A stretch of 64,000 nt of DNA, from contig NZ_JACVPS010000002.1 in assembly GCF_018881755.1 (NCBI RefSeq), forward strand, positions 1 to 64,000, in the 5' to 3' direction. Origin of the DNA: Polynucleobacter finlandensis (GTDB lineage Bacteria; Pseudomonadota; Gammaproteobacteria; Burkholderiales; Burkholderiaceae). Shown here one piece after another: positions 52,823 through 62,993 of the stretch. The notes under the pieces are model-generated. The model was not told the origin of the DNA, made no database searches, and was given only the letters and a program-made list of their open reading frames with translations. The translations under genes were made by a program, and so were the position numbers. Each line of letters opens with the position of its first letter. Positions within the stretch are counted from its first letter, which is position 1.

Positions 52823-53473
52823 ATGCGTGATTCTTTAGAGCCTTCAGAAATTGAAAGTAGTGCCGCTGAGGCTGGCAAGACACGCAAGCGTCCACGTCCA
52901 GGAGAGCGTCGCTTACAAATTCTGCAAGTGCTTGCGGAGATGTTGCAAAACCCTAAAGGTGAGCGCGTAACCACTGCAGCGTTGGCAGCCAAGATTCAGG
53001 TTTCTGAGGCGGCGCTTTATCGACACTTTGCTAGTAAAGCCCAAATGTTTGAGGGCTTAATTGCCTTTATTGAGCAGACGGTTTTTGGTTTGATCAATCA
53101 AATCAATCAAAAAGAAGAGTCAGGCCTTGCGCAGGTGCGCGGCATTTTGCAGATGCTACTCTTCTTTGCCGAGAAAAATCCTGGTATGACTAGAGTTCTT
53201 TTAGGTGATGCTTTGTTGCAAGAAGATGATCGCCTGCAAGAGCGCATTACTCAAGTGCTAGATCGCGTTGAGGCCTCGTTAAAGCAGGCCTTGCGAATTG
53301 CCCAATCCCAAGGTAGTACGTGGGGGCAGGCGGGTCAAGATGAGATTAGCATTCGTGCGGCTATGTTGATGAGTTTTGTTTTGGGTCGCTGGCATCGCTT
53401 TGCTCGTAGTGGCTTTAAGAAGCTACCAACCGAAGCATCTGATATTAGTCTTCGCATTCTTCTCTCCGAATGA
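52823..53473 (+). CDS. slmA: Nucleoid occlusion factor SlmA-like (TetR family)
   Basis: 216 residues with an HTH (about 20-75) containing [40 protein letters not shown], matching SlmA, which blocks FtsZ assembly over the nucleoid. It is located between argB and metXA. ATG 52823 is preferred over GTG 52814 because GGATAAG is better spaced. Confidence 0.9.
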   Translation: MRDSLEPSEIESSAAEAGKTRKRPRPGERRLQILQVLAEMLQNPKGERVTTAALAAKIQVSEAALYRHFASKAQMFEGLIAFIEQTVFGLINQINQKEESGLAQVRGILQMLLFFAEKNPGMTRVLLGDALLQEDDRLQERITQVLDRVEASLKQALRIAQSQGSTWGQAGQDEISIRAAMLMSFVLGRWHRFARSGFKKLPTEASDISLRILLSE

Positions 53474-54609
53474 GCGAGCTACACCTCTCTAGAAATACTA
53501 TCCATTTTGCCGAGCCCTTGCCTTTGCAAAGTGGCGCCATGTTATCCGGCTACGACCTAGTTATTGAAACTTACGGCAAGTTAAATGCCGATAAAAGTAA
53601 TGCAGTGCTGATTTGCCATGCGCTTAACGCCTCTCATCATGTAGCGGGCCCTGCACCTGAAGACCCTGAAGACATTGGTTGGTGGGACAACATGATTGGT
53701 CCAGGTAAGCCTGTCGATACCGATCATTTCTTCGTCATTGGCGTCAATAATTTAGGCTCATGCTTTGGCTCTACGGGGCCAATGAGCATTCATGCGGAAA
53801 CTGGCAAACCTTATGGGGCAAATTTCCCCGTGGTGACTGTAGAAGATTGGGTGAATACCCAAGCGCGCCTGGCTGACAAATTGGGTATTCGTAAATTTGC
53901 TGCAGTGATGGGCGGAAGCCTTGGCGGTATGCAAGCCATGGCCTGGTCGATTCAGTTTCCAAAACGTTTAGATCACTGCGTTGTCATTGCCTCGACCCCG
54001 AAATTGAGTGCGCAGAATATTGCTTTTAATGAAGTGGCTCGTAACGCTATTTTGTCTGACCCTGATTTTCATGGTGGCAACTACTACGAACATGGCGTTG
54101 TCCCCAAGCGTGGCTTACGATTGGCACGTATGGTTGGCCATATCACTTATTTGTCTGATGACGACATGGCTGAAAAGTTTGGCCGTGAATTACAACGTCC
54201 CAATGGTGAATCCAACGACTATCGTTTTAGCTTTGATGTCGAGTTTGAGGTTGAAAGTTATTTACGCCATCAAGGGGATAAGTTCTCCACTTACTTTGAT
54301 GCCAATACTTACCTCTTAATTACTCGTGCACTTGATTACTTTGATCCTTCGCGTCGTTATGAGGGCAGTCTGAACCGTGCCCTTGCAGAAGTACAAGCAA
54401 AGTTTTTAGTGGTGAGCTTTTCAACGGATTGGCGTTTCCCGCCAAACCGCAGTCGCGAAATGGTTGAGTCTTTGCTCAGCAATAAGAGTGAAGTGAGTTA
54501 TGCAGAGATTGATGCTCCTCATGGGCATGATGCGTTCTTACTAGATGATCCTCGGTATCACAATCTTATTCGCGCTTATTTTGGAAAAATGCGTGAGGCC
54601 CTTAAATGA
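53470..54609 (+). CDS. metXA: Homoserine O-acyltransferase
   Basis: 379 residues, alpha/beta-hydrolase-fold enzyme of methionine synthesis. [12 protein letters not shown] carries the nucleophilic Ser, [12 protein letters not shown] the acid region and [12 protein letters not shown] the His. Succinyl- versus acetyl-CoA specificity cannot be decided from these motifs. Its ATG overlaps the slmA stop and its stop overlaps metW, both by 4 bp. Confidence 0.95.
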   Translation: MSELHLSRNTIHFAEPLPLQSGAMLSGYDLVIETYGKLNADKSNAVLICHALNASHHVAGPAPEDPEDIGWWDNMIGPGKPVDTDHFFVIGVNNLGSCFGSTGPMSIHAETGKPYGANFPVVTVEDWVNTQARLADKLGIRKFAAVMGGSLGGMQAMAWSIQFPKRLDHCVVIASTPKLSAQNIAFNEVARNAILSDPDFHGGNYYEHGVVPKRGLRLARMVGHITYLSDDDMAEKFGRELQRPNGESNDYRFSFDVEFEVESYLRHQGDKFSTYFDANTYLLITRALDYFDPSRRYEGSLNRALAEVQAKFLVVSFSTDWRFPPNRSREMVESLLSNKSEVSYAEIDAPHGHDAFLLDDPRYHNLIRAYFGKMREALK

Positions 54610-55187
54610 AGCGCGCAGATTTTGTAGCCATTGCTAAATGGATCGCTCCCAATAGTCAAGTTTTGGACTTGGGCTGTGGAGACGGTAGCTTTTTAGAGTT
54701 TTTGCAAAAGCAAAAGCCGGTACATTCTTACGGCGTAGAGATTGACGATGCGCGTGTTCTCTCTTGCGTGCAAAAAGGCTTAAATGTCATCCAGCAAAAT
54801 CTTGAAGGGGGCTTAGCCCTTTTTGAGAATAATAGTTTTGATACGGTTGTCTTGTCTCAGACGCTGCAAACGATTCATCAAACCGAAAAAATCTTGCGTG
54901 AAGTAGTTCGCGTTGGCAAAGAATCCGTTGTATCTTTTCCGAACTTTGGTCACTGGTCCCATCGCTTGGCAGTGGGTATGGGCCATATGCCGGTGTCTAA
55001 GAGTCTTCCATACCAGTGGTACAACACGCCTAATGTGCGCGTACTGACAGTGGCTGACTTTGAAAGGCTAGCCTCTACTCTCGGATTAAAAATAGTGGAT
55101 CGCTGCATCTTGCATGAAGGTAGAGAAGTGACCTTGCTGCCCAATTTGTTTGGCAGCCTTGCTTTGTTCCGCGTTCGACGTGCTTAG
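54606..55187 (+). CDS. metW: Methionine biosynthesis protein MetW
   Basis: 193 residues with a SAM-methyltransferase-like fold: [15 protein letters not shown] (motif I), [44 protein letters not shown]. It works with MetXA in homoserine acylation. Confidence 0.95.
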   Translation: MKRADFVAIAKWIAPNSQVLDLGCGDGSFLEFLQKQKPVHSYGVEIDDARVLSCVQKGLNVIQQNLEGGLALFENNSFDTVVLSQTLQTIHQTEKILREVVRVGKESVVSFPNFGHWSHRLAVGMGHMPVSKSLPYQWYNTPNVRVLTVADFERLASTLGLKIVDRCILHEGREVTLLPNLFGSLALFRVRRA

Positions 55188-56520
55188 TGGCATTCAGTCC
55201 TGGCTAAAAGATTTTCGGGTTTACCTGGAATGGCCTTGCCTGAGAATGCTTTTCTTAGGCTTCTCCGCTGGCTTGCCTCTCTTACTCATTCTCGGAACAC
55301 TCAGCTTCTGGCTGAGGGAAGCTGGCATTGACCGCAGCACTATTGGCTACTTAACTTGGGTTGGTCTGATCTACGCCTTTAAGTGGGTTTGGGCGCCTTT
55401 GGTAGATAGATTGCCCATCCCCATTTTGACCAGAGTGCTTGGTAGAAGGCGTAGTTGGCTGCTCTTTGCACAAGCCTTAATTGTTATTGGTCTCCTTGGC
55501 ATGGCAAGTGTTGATCCTAAGGTAGCGCTCAATCAAATCGTATGGTGCGCCTTGCTAGTTGCCTTTGGTTCTGCCACTCAAGATATTGCCCTAGATGCTT
55601 TTCGGATTGAGTCGGCAGATAGCGATCGCCAAGCAGCTTTATCGGCCACTTATCAAACGGGTTATCGGCTTGCTTTGATTTGGTCTGGTGCTGGCGTTTT
55701 ATGGTTGGCAGCCCGCGTTGAGACTGGGTCCGGTTCTTATGATGTGGATGCTTGGCACTTTGCTTATCTTTGTATGGCAGTCTCTATTGGCATTGGAGTC
55801 ATCACCACCTTATTGAGTCAAGAGCCTGTCAAAGTCCAGCTTGCCAAAGTGCGCAATGCCAAGGAATGGCTTCATCAAACATTGGTTGAGCCGTTTGCTG
55901 AATTTATTTGCCGTTATGGTTGGCACGCAGTCATTATTTTGGCGTTGATTGCAATCTATCGCATTAGTGATGTCGTGATGGGAATCATGGCTAACCCTTT
56001 TTATGTGGATATGGGTTACACCAAAGACGAGGTCGCTGCTGTGAGTAAGGTATTCGGCGTCATCATGACTTTGGTAGGCGCTTTTGTAGGCGGTGTTTTA
56101 ACGATGCGATTTGGTGTGATGCGCATCTTGTTCTTAGGCGCTATTTTGTCAGCACTAAGCAATGTATTGTTTGCCTGGCTGGCAACTCAGGGGCATGATT
56201 TGCATGGCTTGATTTGGGTGATCTCAGCAGATAATTTAAGCTCTGGAATTGCCAGTGCCGCATTTATTGCCTTCCTGTCGTCCTTAACCAATATTCGTTA
56301 TTCAGCAACGCAGTACGCTTTATTTAGCTCAATGATGCTGCTCTTGCCTAAATGGTTGGCTGGATTCTCGGGGGCTTTTGTTGACGCCTTTGGTTACCAA
56401 GTGTTCTTTTATGGCACCGCCATTATTGGCGCGCCAGTGCTGGTCCTGATTTGGTTGGCTATTCGCTTGCATATCGTCGAATTTAAAAAGCACGATACCC
56501 AAGTCTCCCATCAGCAGTAA
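55180..56520 (+). CDS. AmpG-like MFS permease
   Basis: About 446 residues, twelve or more transmembrane segments. FLGFSAGLPLLLILGTLSFWLREAGI and GFKWVWAPLVDR-like text (AFKWVWAPLVDRLPIP), RRRSWLLF and ATQDIALDAFRIE are the AmpG signatures. AmpG imports anhydromuropeptides during wall recycling. A GTG at 55180 overlapping the metW stop is the best guess; the frame is open from 55150. Confidence 0.88.
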   Translation: MLSGIQSWLKDFRVYLEWPCLRMLFLGFSAGLPLLLILGTLSFWLREAGIDRSTIGYLTWVGLIYAFKWVWAPLVDRLPIPILTRVLGRRRSWLLFAQALIVIGLLGMASVDPKVALNQIVWCALLVAFGSATQDIALDAFRIESADSDRQAALSATYQTGYRLALIWSGAGVLWLAARVETGSGSYDVDAWHFAYLCMAVSIGIGVITTLLSQEPVKVQLAKVRNAKEWLHQTLVEPFAEFICRYGWHAVIILALIAIYRISDVVMGIMANPFYVDMGYTKDEVAAVSKVFGVIMTLVGAFVGGVLTMRFGVMRILFLGAILSALSNVLFAWLATQGHDLHGLIWVISADNLSSGIASAAFIAFLSSLTNIRYSATQYALFSSMMLLLPKWLAGFSGAFVDAFGYQVFFYGTAIIGAPVLVLIWLAIRLHIVEFKKHDTQVSHQQ

Positions 56521-56532
56521 GCTCAAGCCCCT

Positions 56533-57315
56533 TTAGATCGACCAGTCATAATCCACAACTAAGGGCGCGTGATCGGAGAAGCGCTCAGCCTTGTAGACAG
56601 AAGTATTCTGAGCGCTGTTGGCGATTCCTGGCGTAGCAATCTGATAGTCAATACGCCAACCCACATTCTTGGCATAGGCTTGGCCACGGTTACTCCACCA
56701 TGTATAGCAAGCCTCACCGGCCTCAGGCTCAATCTTGCGATAGACATCTACGTAGCCAACTTTGCCGAACAGATTAGTTAGCCATGCACGCTCTTCCGGT
56801 AAAAATCCTGAGTTCTTCACATTGCCCTTCCAGTTCTTCAGATCGATCTCATGATGGGCAATGTTGACATCACCGCAGAGGACGATTTCTCGACCCGACT
56901 TTTTGAGCTGAATGAGGTGAGGCAAGAAACTGTCGAGATAGCGATATTTAGCCTCTTGTCTTTCTGGAGAGCTTGACCCAGATGGCATATAAACCGATAT
57001 CACCGAGAGCTGTTTAAAGCGTGCTTCCACATACCGACCTTCAGCATCAAACTCCTCATTACCGTACCCATAGAGCACGTCATCGGGTTTGTGGGGCGTG
57101 TAGATGCCGCAACCGCTATAACCCTTTTTTTCGGCATGATGAAAGTAGCCCTGTAAGCCGTCAGGATTGAGAATGGCATCTTCCAAATCATCTCGCTGGG
57201 CCTTGAGCTCCTGCATACAGATGAAATCTGCCTTTTGCTTTACAGCCCATGGCAGAAAGCCTTTTTTGACTGCGGAACGGATACCGTTGAGGTTGGCGGA
57301 AATGATGCGTAACAT
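56533..57315 (-). CDS. xthA: Exodeoxyribonuclease III
   Basis: 260 residues of the endonuclease/exonuclease/phosphatase family. Active-site blocks are SANLNGIRSA, CMQELKAQ, ISVYMPSG, CGDVNIAHHEIDL and FSDHAPLVVDYDW. It repairs abasic sites. It marks the left boundary of the recombinase element. Confidence 0.95.
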   Translation of the reverse strand: MLRIISANLNGIRSAVKKGFLPWAVKQKADFICMQELKAQRDDLEDAILNPDGLQGYFHHAEKKGYSGCGIYTPHKPDDVLYGYGNEEFDAEGRYVEARFKQLSVISVYMPSGSSSPERQEAKYRYLDSFLPHLIQLKKSGREIVLCGDVNIAHHEIDLKNWKGNVKNSGFLPEERAWLTNLFGKVGYVDVYRKIEPEAGEACYTWWSNRGQAYAKNVGWRIDYQIATPGIANSAQNTSVYKAERFSDHAPLVVDYDWSI

Positions 57316-57349
57316 GTAGTCCTATGAACAGAGATGTTTAAATATTTAC

Positions 57350-57371
57350 TTGATATATTAAATAATATCAA
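57350..57371. promoter_or_regulatory. Inverted repeat at the left side of the recombinase operon
   Basis: TTGATAT-N8-ATATCAA, a palindrome-like site in an A/T-rich stretch 70 bp before the first recombinase. It could be a regulator site or a recombinase arm site. Confidence 0.4.
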
Positions 57372-57440
57372 TACACTAGACAAATATACATGCTACTTGG
57401 GGTCGAGGAGCAAATTTTGCATCCGTTCAATCTGGATTAA

Positions 57441-58622
57441 ATGCGGGGACAAGCTTTGAGACTAGTGCTGGCTGATAAAAACCTCGTAGTTCAGGGGCGA
57501 TGCTTTGAAGGGTTCCCGCTTCTAATTAATGATGATGGTGGCGAACTTCAGCCGGCACAAGATTGGTTGTGGGATGTACTGGGTAAATCAGGACGCATCT
57601 CTAGCTTGCTGACATGGGAAAGTTATGGGAGGGCAATGTATGATTTCTTCAGCTTTTTGCTAGCAAATGACTACGATTGGAGGCAATCCCCGCTGCCGGG
57701 AATGCCGAGCCCGATCATGGCTTGGCGTGACTGGTCACGGGGTACATTAAAACTACAAGCTAGTACTATCAATCAGCGTTTGCGTGTAGTTGTACGTTTT
57801 TATGAGTGGGCCTTCAAAAAAGGTTTCATCGACAAATTGCCTTTTGATTTTGTGCAAATCCAGACAAGTCGCCAGCCTGGATTCTTGGCTCACGTTGATA
57901 CCTCTAATAGTACGATTTCCAGCCCAGAAGTTCTACTCAAGCAAACACAGCAAACCATTCGCATCCTGACCAAAGAGCAGATTGTGGTGTGTCATCAGGC
58001 TTTGAGTAATCGGACGCACCAACTGATGTTCGAGTTAATGGTTAGAACTGGTTTACGTCAAGTCGAGTGCCGCACCTTCCCTGATTCATATGTTTTTGAT
58101 CCCGAGCGGCGCAAGGATCTGACCCCTGGACAAAAGTTGCGCTTGTATTTAGACCCAAAAGATATGGATATAAAAAACAGTAAACCGCGAGATATTGATA
58201 TTCCTTATGACTTGATGGAGAAACTTTGGGATTATTCCGTGCGACGTAGGCAGGGCCGAGCTAACAACAATACTGATGCCAAAGAGCTCCCCAATCTCTT
58301 TCTTACGGAGGGCGGTACCCCTTACCAAAAGGATGCAATCACCAGCTTATTTAGGGTTCTTTCCAGGCGGGTTGGCTTTCGTGTAACCGCCCACATGTTG
58401 CGTCATAGCTATGCCACCTTTCTGTTATGGAGCCTACGAAAAAGTACCACGTTTGAAGGGGAGCCCCTGCTATATGTTCGTGACCGCATGGGTCATGCCA
58501 ATGTCAGCACTACCACCATTTATTTGCACCTAATTAATTCACTCGAAGGGCAGCTGGTTCTGGCACACGAAGATGAAATTGATCAATTATTTGCGCAAGC
58601 ATTAGAGGTGAGATCTTTGTGA
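57441..58622 (+). CDS. Tyrosine recombinase 1 (TnpA/GmtY-like)
   Basis: 393 residues. Core-binding N-domain (about 55-150), catalytic C-domain. R in MVRTGLRQVECR, K in KNSKPRDIDI, HxLRH as HMLRHSYATF, GH as RMGHANVSTTTIYLHL with the probable nucleophile Tyr. All catalytic positions are present, so it should be active. It starts with ATG 57441 and overlaps the next gene by 4 bp (GTGA). Confidence 0.9.
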   Translation: MRGQALRLVLADKNLVVQGRCFEGFPLLINDDGGELQPAQDWLWDVLGKSGRISSLLTWESYGRAMYDFFSFLLANDYDWRQSPLPGMPSPIMAWRDWSRGTLKLQASTINQRLRVVVRFYEWAFKKGFIDKLPFDFVQIQTSRQPGFLAHVDTSNSTISSPEVLLKQTQQTIRILTKEQIVVCHQALSNRTHQLMFELMVRTGLRQVECRTFPDSYVFDPERRKDLTPGQKLRLYLDPKDMDIKNSKPRDIDIPYDLMEKLWDYSVRRRQGRANNNTDAKELPNLFLTEGGTPYQKDAITSLFRVLSRRVGFRVTAHMLRHSYATFLLWSLRKSTTFEGEPLLYVRDRMGHANVSTTTIYLHLINSLEGQLVLAHEDEIDQLFAQALEVRSL

Positions 58623-60235
58623 AGCAAAAGAAAGTGTTTAGTGCTCCAGTACCCATTCAGGTTACTGTTGAAGCGCCTGAATTAATCGATACTAATAGCC
58701 TAATTATTGCTTTTCCAGAAAATCCTTCGAGCGTTCGATCTATTGATCTGACTCCTTGGCTTGATAGGGGAATCGATGCATGGGTATGGGCTGGCGCGGG
58801 ACAATTGCGCGCGCTCCTTGCAAGTAAGGCTGTAACTTTAGTTACCATCATTAGTTACTGGCGAGGAGGTCTGCAATTCTTTTTCGAGTACATCATAGAA
58901 TCAGGTGGCGCCGTTGATCCTTGGGATTTGAAGCCACTACACATCCTAAGCTATATCGGCTGGATTAAGGATCACAAAAATTGGGCCTATCGCACGCAGA
59001 AAAGCAAGTATACCCATACAAAATCTATCCTTACCGCGATGGGACGACGTGCAGTTGTGCCGAATCACGAGAACCTTTTTCCATCCAACCCCTTTCCTAA
59101 TAGCAACAAAGAAAGCAAGGGCGCTAAACCATTGTCTCAAAAGGAGCGACAAGGCTTAGTCAAGGCACTCGTAGCCGATATCATTGCCATTCATAAGGGT
59201 GCGTTTATGGGTACCAACAGTGAGGCTATGGTGGTGTATCTATTGTCAATAGCGATTCGTACTGGAGCTAATACTGCGCCTCTTCTTGAGGCTTCACGGA
59301 AGTGCCTACATGATCACCCTTTTATGCCAAACATGAAGGTGATAGAGCTATTCAAGCGTCGCGGTAATGGCACTAAAGTCTCACAATTGCGCTACTCAGA
59401 CTCTTATGTAAGCAATGTTTCAGTTCCAATGGACGGGGTAGCACTGTTGCATAAGGCGTTGCAAACGTCCGAGGCGCTAGTTGCCAAAGCTAAGTCTGAA
59501 TATCAAGATCGAGTGTGGTTATACAAATCTTCGCAAGGCTCGACTGGCAGCAAGATTGCTTCACTGACTGGCGCCACATTAGCGAATGGCATCGCCGCTT
59601 TAATCAAGCGCCAGAGTTTGAGGGGGGACGACGGTCAGCCTTTGCTTTTAAATTTATCTCGCTTACGCAAGACGCTTGAAATGCGCTTATGGTCTCTCTC
59701 GGGTGGGGATTTGATTGCCACGGCCGCGCTTATGGGGCACGGTCCTAAAACTGCTGAGATCCATTATTTGGCTTGTACTCAGAAGATGCGAGAAAACGCC
59801 ACCTTCGTTGGGGAGGCACTTCCCTTGATGTATCGATCCGGCGATGCTATGAAAACAGTCATCCCCAACCTACCTGGAAAGTCGCCAACTGGGCGCTGCA
59901 AAGATCCCTATGATGGTGATAAGGCTCCCAAGAACGGGGAGCCGTGCGATGATTTTTTTTCATGCTTTAGCTGCAAAAGCTATGCCATCGTTGGATCCCC
60001 AGAAGATCTGCATCGACTCTTTAGCTTTTATTGGTTTTTGGAGCGAGAAATGAATCATGCAAGAACGCAGGATTGGCGCTCAGAATTCCGCCACACAATG
60101 AACCTGATAGATCGTTTTACGGAGGATAAGTTCGACATAGACTTAATTGTTAAAGCCAAAGAAAGCGCGAAAATTAATCCACTTAAATTTTGGGCTTCCT
60201 TCACTTTAAGGGGTTTAGGGGAAGTTAATGGCTAA
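58619..60235 (+). CDS. Tyrosine recombinase 2 with Cys-rich C-terminus
   Basis: 538 residues. Catalytic-domain traces are AIRTGANTAPLLEASR (Arg), LSRLRKTLEMRLW (in place of HxLRH) and MGHGPKTAEIHYLA with a candidate Tyr. A Cys-rich C-terminal segment (GRCKDPYDG, PCDDFFSCFSCKSYAIV) may bind a metal. The HxxR His is missing, so its activity may depend on partners. The start is GTG overlapping the previous stop. Confidence 0.85.
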   Translation: MKQKKVFSAPVPIQVTVEAPELIDTNSLIIAFPENPSSVRSIDLTPWLDRGIDAWVWAGAGQLRALLASKAVTLVTIISYWRGGLQFFFEYIIESGGAVDPWDLKPLHILSYIGWIKDHKNWAYRTQKSKYTHTKSILTAMGRRAVVPNHENLFPSNPFPNSNKESKGAKPLSQKERQGLVKALVADIIAIHKGAFMGTNSEAMVVYLLSIAIRTGANTAPLLEASRKCLHDHPFMPNMKVIELFKRRGNGTKVSQLRYSDSYVSNVSVPMDGVALLHKALQTSEALVAKAKSEYQDRVWLYKSSQGSTGSKIASLTGATLANGIAALIKRQSLRGDDGQPLLLNLSRLRKTLEMRLWSLSGGDLIATAALMGHGPKTAEIHYLACTQKMRENATFVGEALPLMYRSGDAMKTVIPNLPGKSPTGRCKDPYDGDKAPKNGEPCDDFFSCFSCKSYAIVGSPEDLHRLFSFYWFLEREMNHARTQDWRSEFRHTMNLIDRFTEDKFDIDLIVKAKESAKINPLKFWASFTLRGLGEVNG

Positions 60236-62114
60236 AAGTAATAGCGTTCTAGCCGGGACTGCGGGTGCAGAAAGAGAGATTGCTGTACCCGCAGTAGCTT
60301 CAGCAACAAGGAAGCACGTCGACAATCGCAAGGCCTACGAACTATTGGCAAACCAGGCTGTAAGTCTGGCAGGTTTATCTTCTGAAGATCGGGGTAATGT
60401 TGTAATCAGTGCCGTATTTGATGATGATGGTGATACGGTGGTGCTTTCCCGCGTTAAGGATATGGTTTGGGAGATGTGGCCTTTTGTAGATAGGCCCAAT
60501 TTGTCAGCAACCGGAAAGCGTTTGAACTGGGGGGGAATCCCGGTCGCCTACCGTGAAGCCTGCCAAAACGTGCTCTATCACTACATGAGGGTGGGGCGTT
60601 CAGGATGGAGGCCGCCGAGTGTAGCTCGTCTTACAGAGACACTCTATAGCCTCAAAACGTTTTGCCGTTTTGCAGAAAAAATTAAGCTGAAAACATTGGC
60701 AGATATGGGGACGCTTCACATTGCTAACTTTGTCCATGAGCAGAAAAAATCAGGACTTGCGTCTAGCAGGCTGGCACAGCAATTCGCGGCGATAGAACTG
60801 CTCTATCTGTTTCGCTCTCAGCACGATGGAGCATTACAAGTCCATCCCTGGCCAGATTCGAGTGCGCAGGATATGGCGGGTAGGACTGGAAAAAATAGGG
60901 AGAGTGAACGCAAGGTGGGTTTGACGCCACTAATGCCTGTTGAGGTAGCGCAGCGTCTTTTTTTGTATGCAGAGGATATCCTGAGTCGTGCGGACATGGT
61001 GCTAGATGAGCGGGATCGAGGGGATCGCCCAGTATTTCAAAATTCGGAGCTTACAAAGATTCGTAATGCGTGCTTCTACCTGATGGGGGTGTTGACGGGT
61101 ATGCGATCTTCCGAGTTATCAAGCATTGAGATTGATGCGGGGCGAGTAGAGATCAGGAATGAAATTACCTTCAATTGGGTTACCAGTGTTGAGCATAAGA
61201 CCACGGGGGGTCGCCGCGTGGATTACTTAATGCCCTCAATGGGACTCAATATCTTGCGCATACTAGAGCGTTGGTCGCAGCCCCACCGTGCTCAACTGGC
61301 TGAGCAGATTGCTGTGATGGAGCGCAAAACTGGAAAGTGCACCAACAAAGAGTTGCAATGGCTCGTCACGGCCCGTAGAAATACTAAAAAGCTTTTTTTG
61401 GGGAACGGCGGTGCTAATAATTGTGTGCCGATATCAGGGTTGTACTGGGCAAGTATTTTTAAAAAATTCGCCTTAGATGCTGGGACAGATTGGAGTCTGA
61501 GTCCCCATCAAATGCGTAGGCTTTATGCCTATACTTTTGCGCGACATCGATTGGGCGATATGCTTTTTATCAAAGAGCAGTTTAAGCATTGCTCCATCGA
61601 TATGACGCAACTCTATTGTTCTAATCCATACCAGGATTCCGCTCTTTACGACGATATTTTGACCGAACTAATGAGTTATAAAGTTGAGATTGTTGCCCAG
61701 TGGTTGGAGAAAGATGAACCATTGGCTGGCGGCGCTGGTCTTAAAATTAAGGAAATGCGTGCTCATGACTTTGAAGGACGCAAGGAGCTGATCACCGAGA
61801 CCTCAAGTCGCATCAGCATCCGATCAACGGGCCATTCTTGGTGCCTAGCGCAAGATGAAGGTTGTGGCGGGTCGGGGATTTACGAAAAGGGTAATTGCGG
61901 TGGATGCAGCAATGGAGTAATCGATAGTCGATTCATCGACATCTGGCAGGAGGCGTATCGACACCAAAAAGAGTTACTGCCGCTAGCAGCAGAGTTAGGA
62001 CCAGGAGCAGTTAAAAGGATTGAGCGAGATCTGGCGCAAACCGTCAAAATTTTGAAAGATGCAGGAGCAATGCCAGATAACGGAGAAAAAAATGCCCAAG
62101 CCAACACCCTCTAA
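60228..62114 (+). CDS. Tyrosine recombinase 3 (TnpB/GmtZ-like)
   Basis: 628 residues, the same size as TnpB of Tn554. Catalytic traces: GVLTGMRSSELSSIEI (Arg), HQMRRLYAYTFARH (HxxR), KHCSIDMTQLYCSN (possible Tyr). The C-terminal part has CLAQDEGCGGSGIYEKGNCGGCSNG-type clustered Cys (CLAQDEGCGG, GNCGGCSN), which suggests zinc binding. Overlaps the previous gene by 8 bp. Confidence 0.86.
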   Translation: MAKSNSVLAGTAGAEREIAVPAVASATRKHVDNRKAYELLANQAVSLAGLSSEDRGNVVISAVFDDDGDTVVLSRVKDMVWEMWPFVDRPNLSATGKRLNWGGIPVAYREACQNVLYHYMRVGRSGWRPPSVARLTETLYSLKTFCRFAEKIKLKTLADMGTLHIANFVHEQKKSGLASSRLAQQFAAIELLYLFRSQHDGALQVHPWPDSSAQDMAGRTGKNRESERKVGLTPLMPVEVAQRLFLYAEDILSRADMVLDERDRGDRPVFQNSELTKIRNACFYLMGVLTGMRSSELSSIEIDAGRVEIRNEITFNWVTSVEHKTTGGRRVDYLMPSMGLNILRILERWSQPHRAQLAEQIAVMERKTGKCTNKELQWLVTARRNTKKLFLGNGGANNCVPISGLYWASIFKKFALDAGTDWSLSPHQMRRLYAYTFARHRLGDMLFIKEQFKHCSIDMTQLYCSNPYQDSALYDDILTELMSYKVEIVAQWLEKDEPLAGGAGLKIKEMRAHDFEGRKELITETSSRISIRSTGHSWCLAQDEGCGGSGIYEKGNCGGCSNGVIDSRFIDIWQEAYRHQKELLPLAAELGPGAVKRIERDLAQTVKILKDAGAMPDNGEKNAQANTL

Positions 62115-62523
62115 AGATCCAGCCGTAGAGGTTGCCGATGCTCCGAGGAGGCGGGATAGAGATGCCACGCTACACCAGTTAAACCTAGCCCTTAGTCGCG
62201 TGCAACGCCGTGGCAAGGTAACGCTCAAGGCTGTCGCGGAAGAGGCCAACGTTTCTCCTCCCTTGATCAATAATCGCTACCCTGATTTTGCCGAACAGGT
62301 TCGGGCGATTATGGGAAAGACCATTCGGCAGCAGCGAAATGACAAGGCGGATCTACTTCTAGAGGAGCGGGAGAAGAACCGCAAGCTTAGGGAGTTGGTT
62401 GGCAGCCAATTGACAGAGATCACTAAGCTGGCATCCGTGAATGAGGCGCTAAGGATGGAGATGGTGATACTCAAAGGAATAGCTGATGGCAAGGTTGCCA
62501 GAGGGTCATTTGGGCGGAAGTGA
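62092..62523 (+). CDS. Small HTH/coiled-coil helper (TnpC/GmtX-like)
   Basis: 143 residues. Central HTH-like segment VTLKAVAEEANVSPPLINNRYPDF is followed by a coiled coil (about 90-125, KNRKLRELVGSQLTEI). This is the layout of the small third protein of Tn554/GMT-type operons, which probably orients or controls the recombinases. ATG 62092 follows GGAG by six bases; a frame from 62059 has no such support. Overlaps the previous gene by 23 bp. Confidence 0.78.
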   Translation: MPKPTPSKDPAVEVADAPRRRDRDATLHQLNLALSRVQRRGKVTLKAVAEEANVSPPLINNRYPDFAEQVRAIMGKTIRQQRNDKADLLLEEREKNRKLRELVGSQLTEITKLASVNEALRMEMVILKGIADGKVARGSFGRK

Positions 62524-62538
62524 GATGAACTTTGTGTC

Positions 62539-62558
62539 TGGCCGTCCGCTTTCGGCCA
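62539..62558. terminator. Hairpin after the recombinase operon
   Basis: TGGCCG and CGGCCA pair around TCCGCTTT. There is no T-run, so it is a weak terminator candidate or an element-end structure between convergent genes. Confidence 0.35.
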
Positions 62559-62585
62559 TAAGGTGATCTTCACGTTTCCCAGACC

Positions 62586-62993
62586 CTAAGCTGCTAAACC
62601 CTCGAGTGCTGCTTCTAGACGCTCAACTTCACGCATGAGCACTTCTAAGGCTTCTTTAATCGATTGAGTTCTAGCAACAAAAGCTTCTTGGCGTGCAAGC
62701 AAGTCTTTTTGTAATTGATTCTTTTTGACAGTCGCTTCTAAGCTCGGTAAGCCCAAAGCGTTTAAATCTAAATCTAACCAAGAGCGTAGCAATAGTAATT
62801 TATCAAATTTAGGAATAGCCAAGCCTTTTAACCAGCGCCGCGCTGTTTCATGAGTAATCGGTTCGCAATGAGAGGCGCGTAAATTAAATTCCTTGGCTAA
62901 AAAAGAAGCGGAAGGGACTTCACGATAACGCGTTAATAGAGCGTTAGCTAAGGCTAATGCAAAAGATTCTTGCAAAGCCTTATGCCAACTCAT
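62586..62993 (-). CDS. Unknown protein with HTH-like and coiled-coil parts
   Basis: 135 residues. Middle section ITHETARRWLKGLAIPKFDKLLLLRSWLDLD looks like a DNA-binding or repressor-type helix bundle, followed by a Leu/Glu/Lys coiled coil (about 85-130). It overlaps the upstream Ala-rich gene by 4 bp (ATGA), so the two act together. Family unknown; phage/element repressor is one guess. Confidence 0.55.
   Translation of the reverse strand: MSWHKALQESFALALANALLTRYREVPSASFLAKEFNLRASHCEPITHETARRWLKGLAIPKFDKLLLLRSWLDLDLNALGLPSLEATVKKNQLQKDLLARQEAFVARTQSIKEALEVLMREVERLEAALEGLAA

Larger units (their letters stand above)
57441..62523 (+). mobile_element. Multi-recombinase element (Tn554/GMT-like)
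   Basis: Four genes overlap end to start: tyrosine recombinases of 393, 538 and 628 residues, then a small HTH/coiled-coil protein. This is the design of Tn554-type transposons and Gamma-Mobile-Trio elements, in which several recombinases act together with a small helper. A cargo pair follows at 62586-63493. The ends were not determined. Confidence 0.8.
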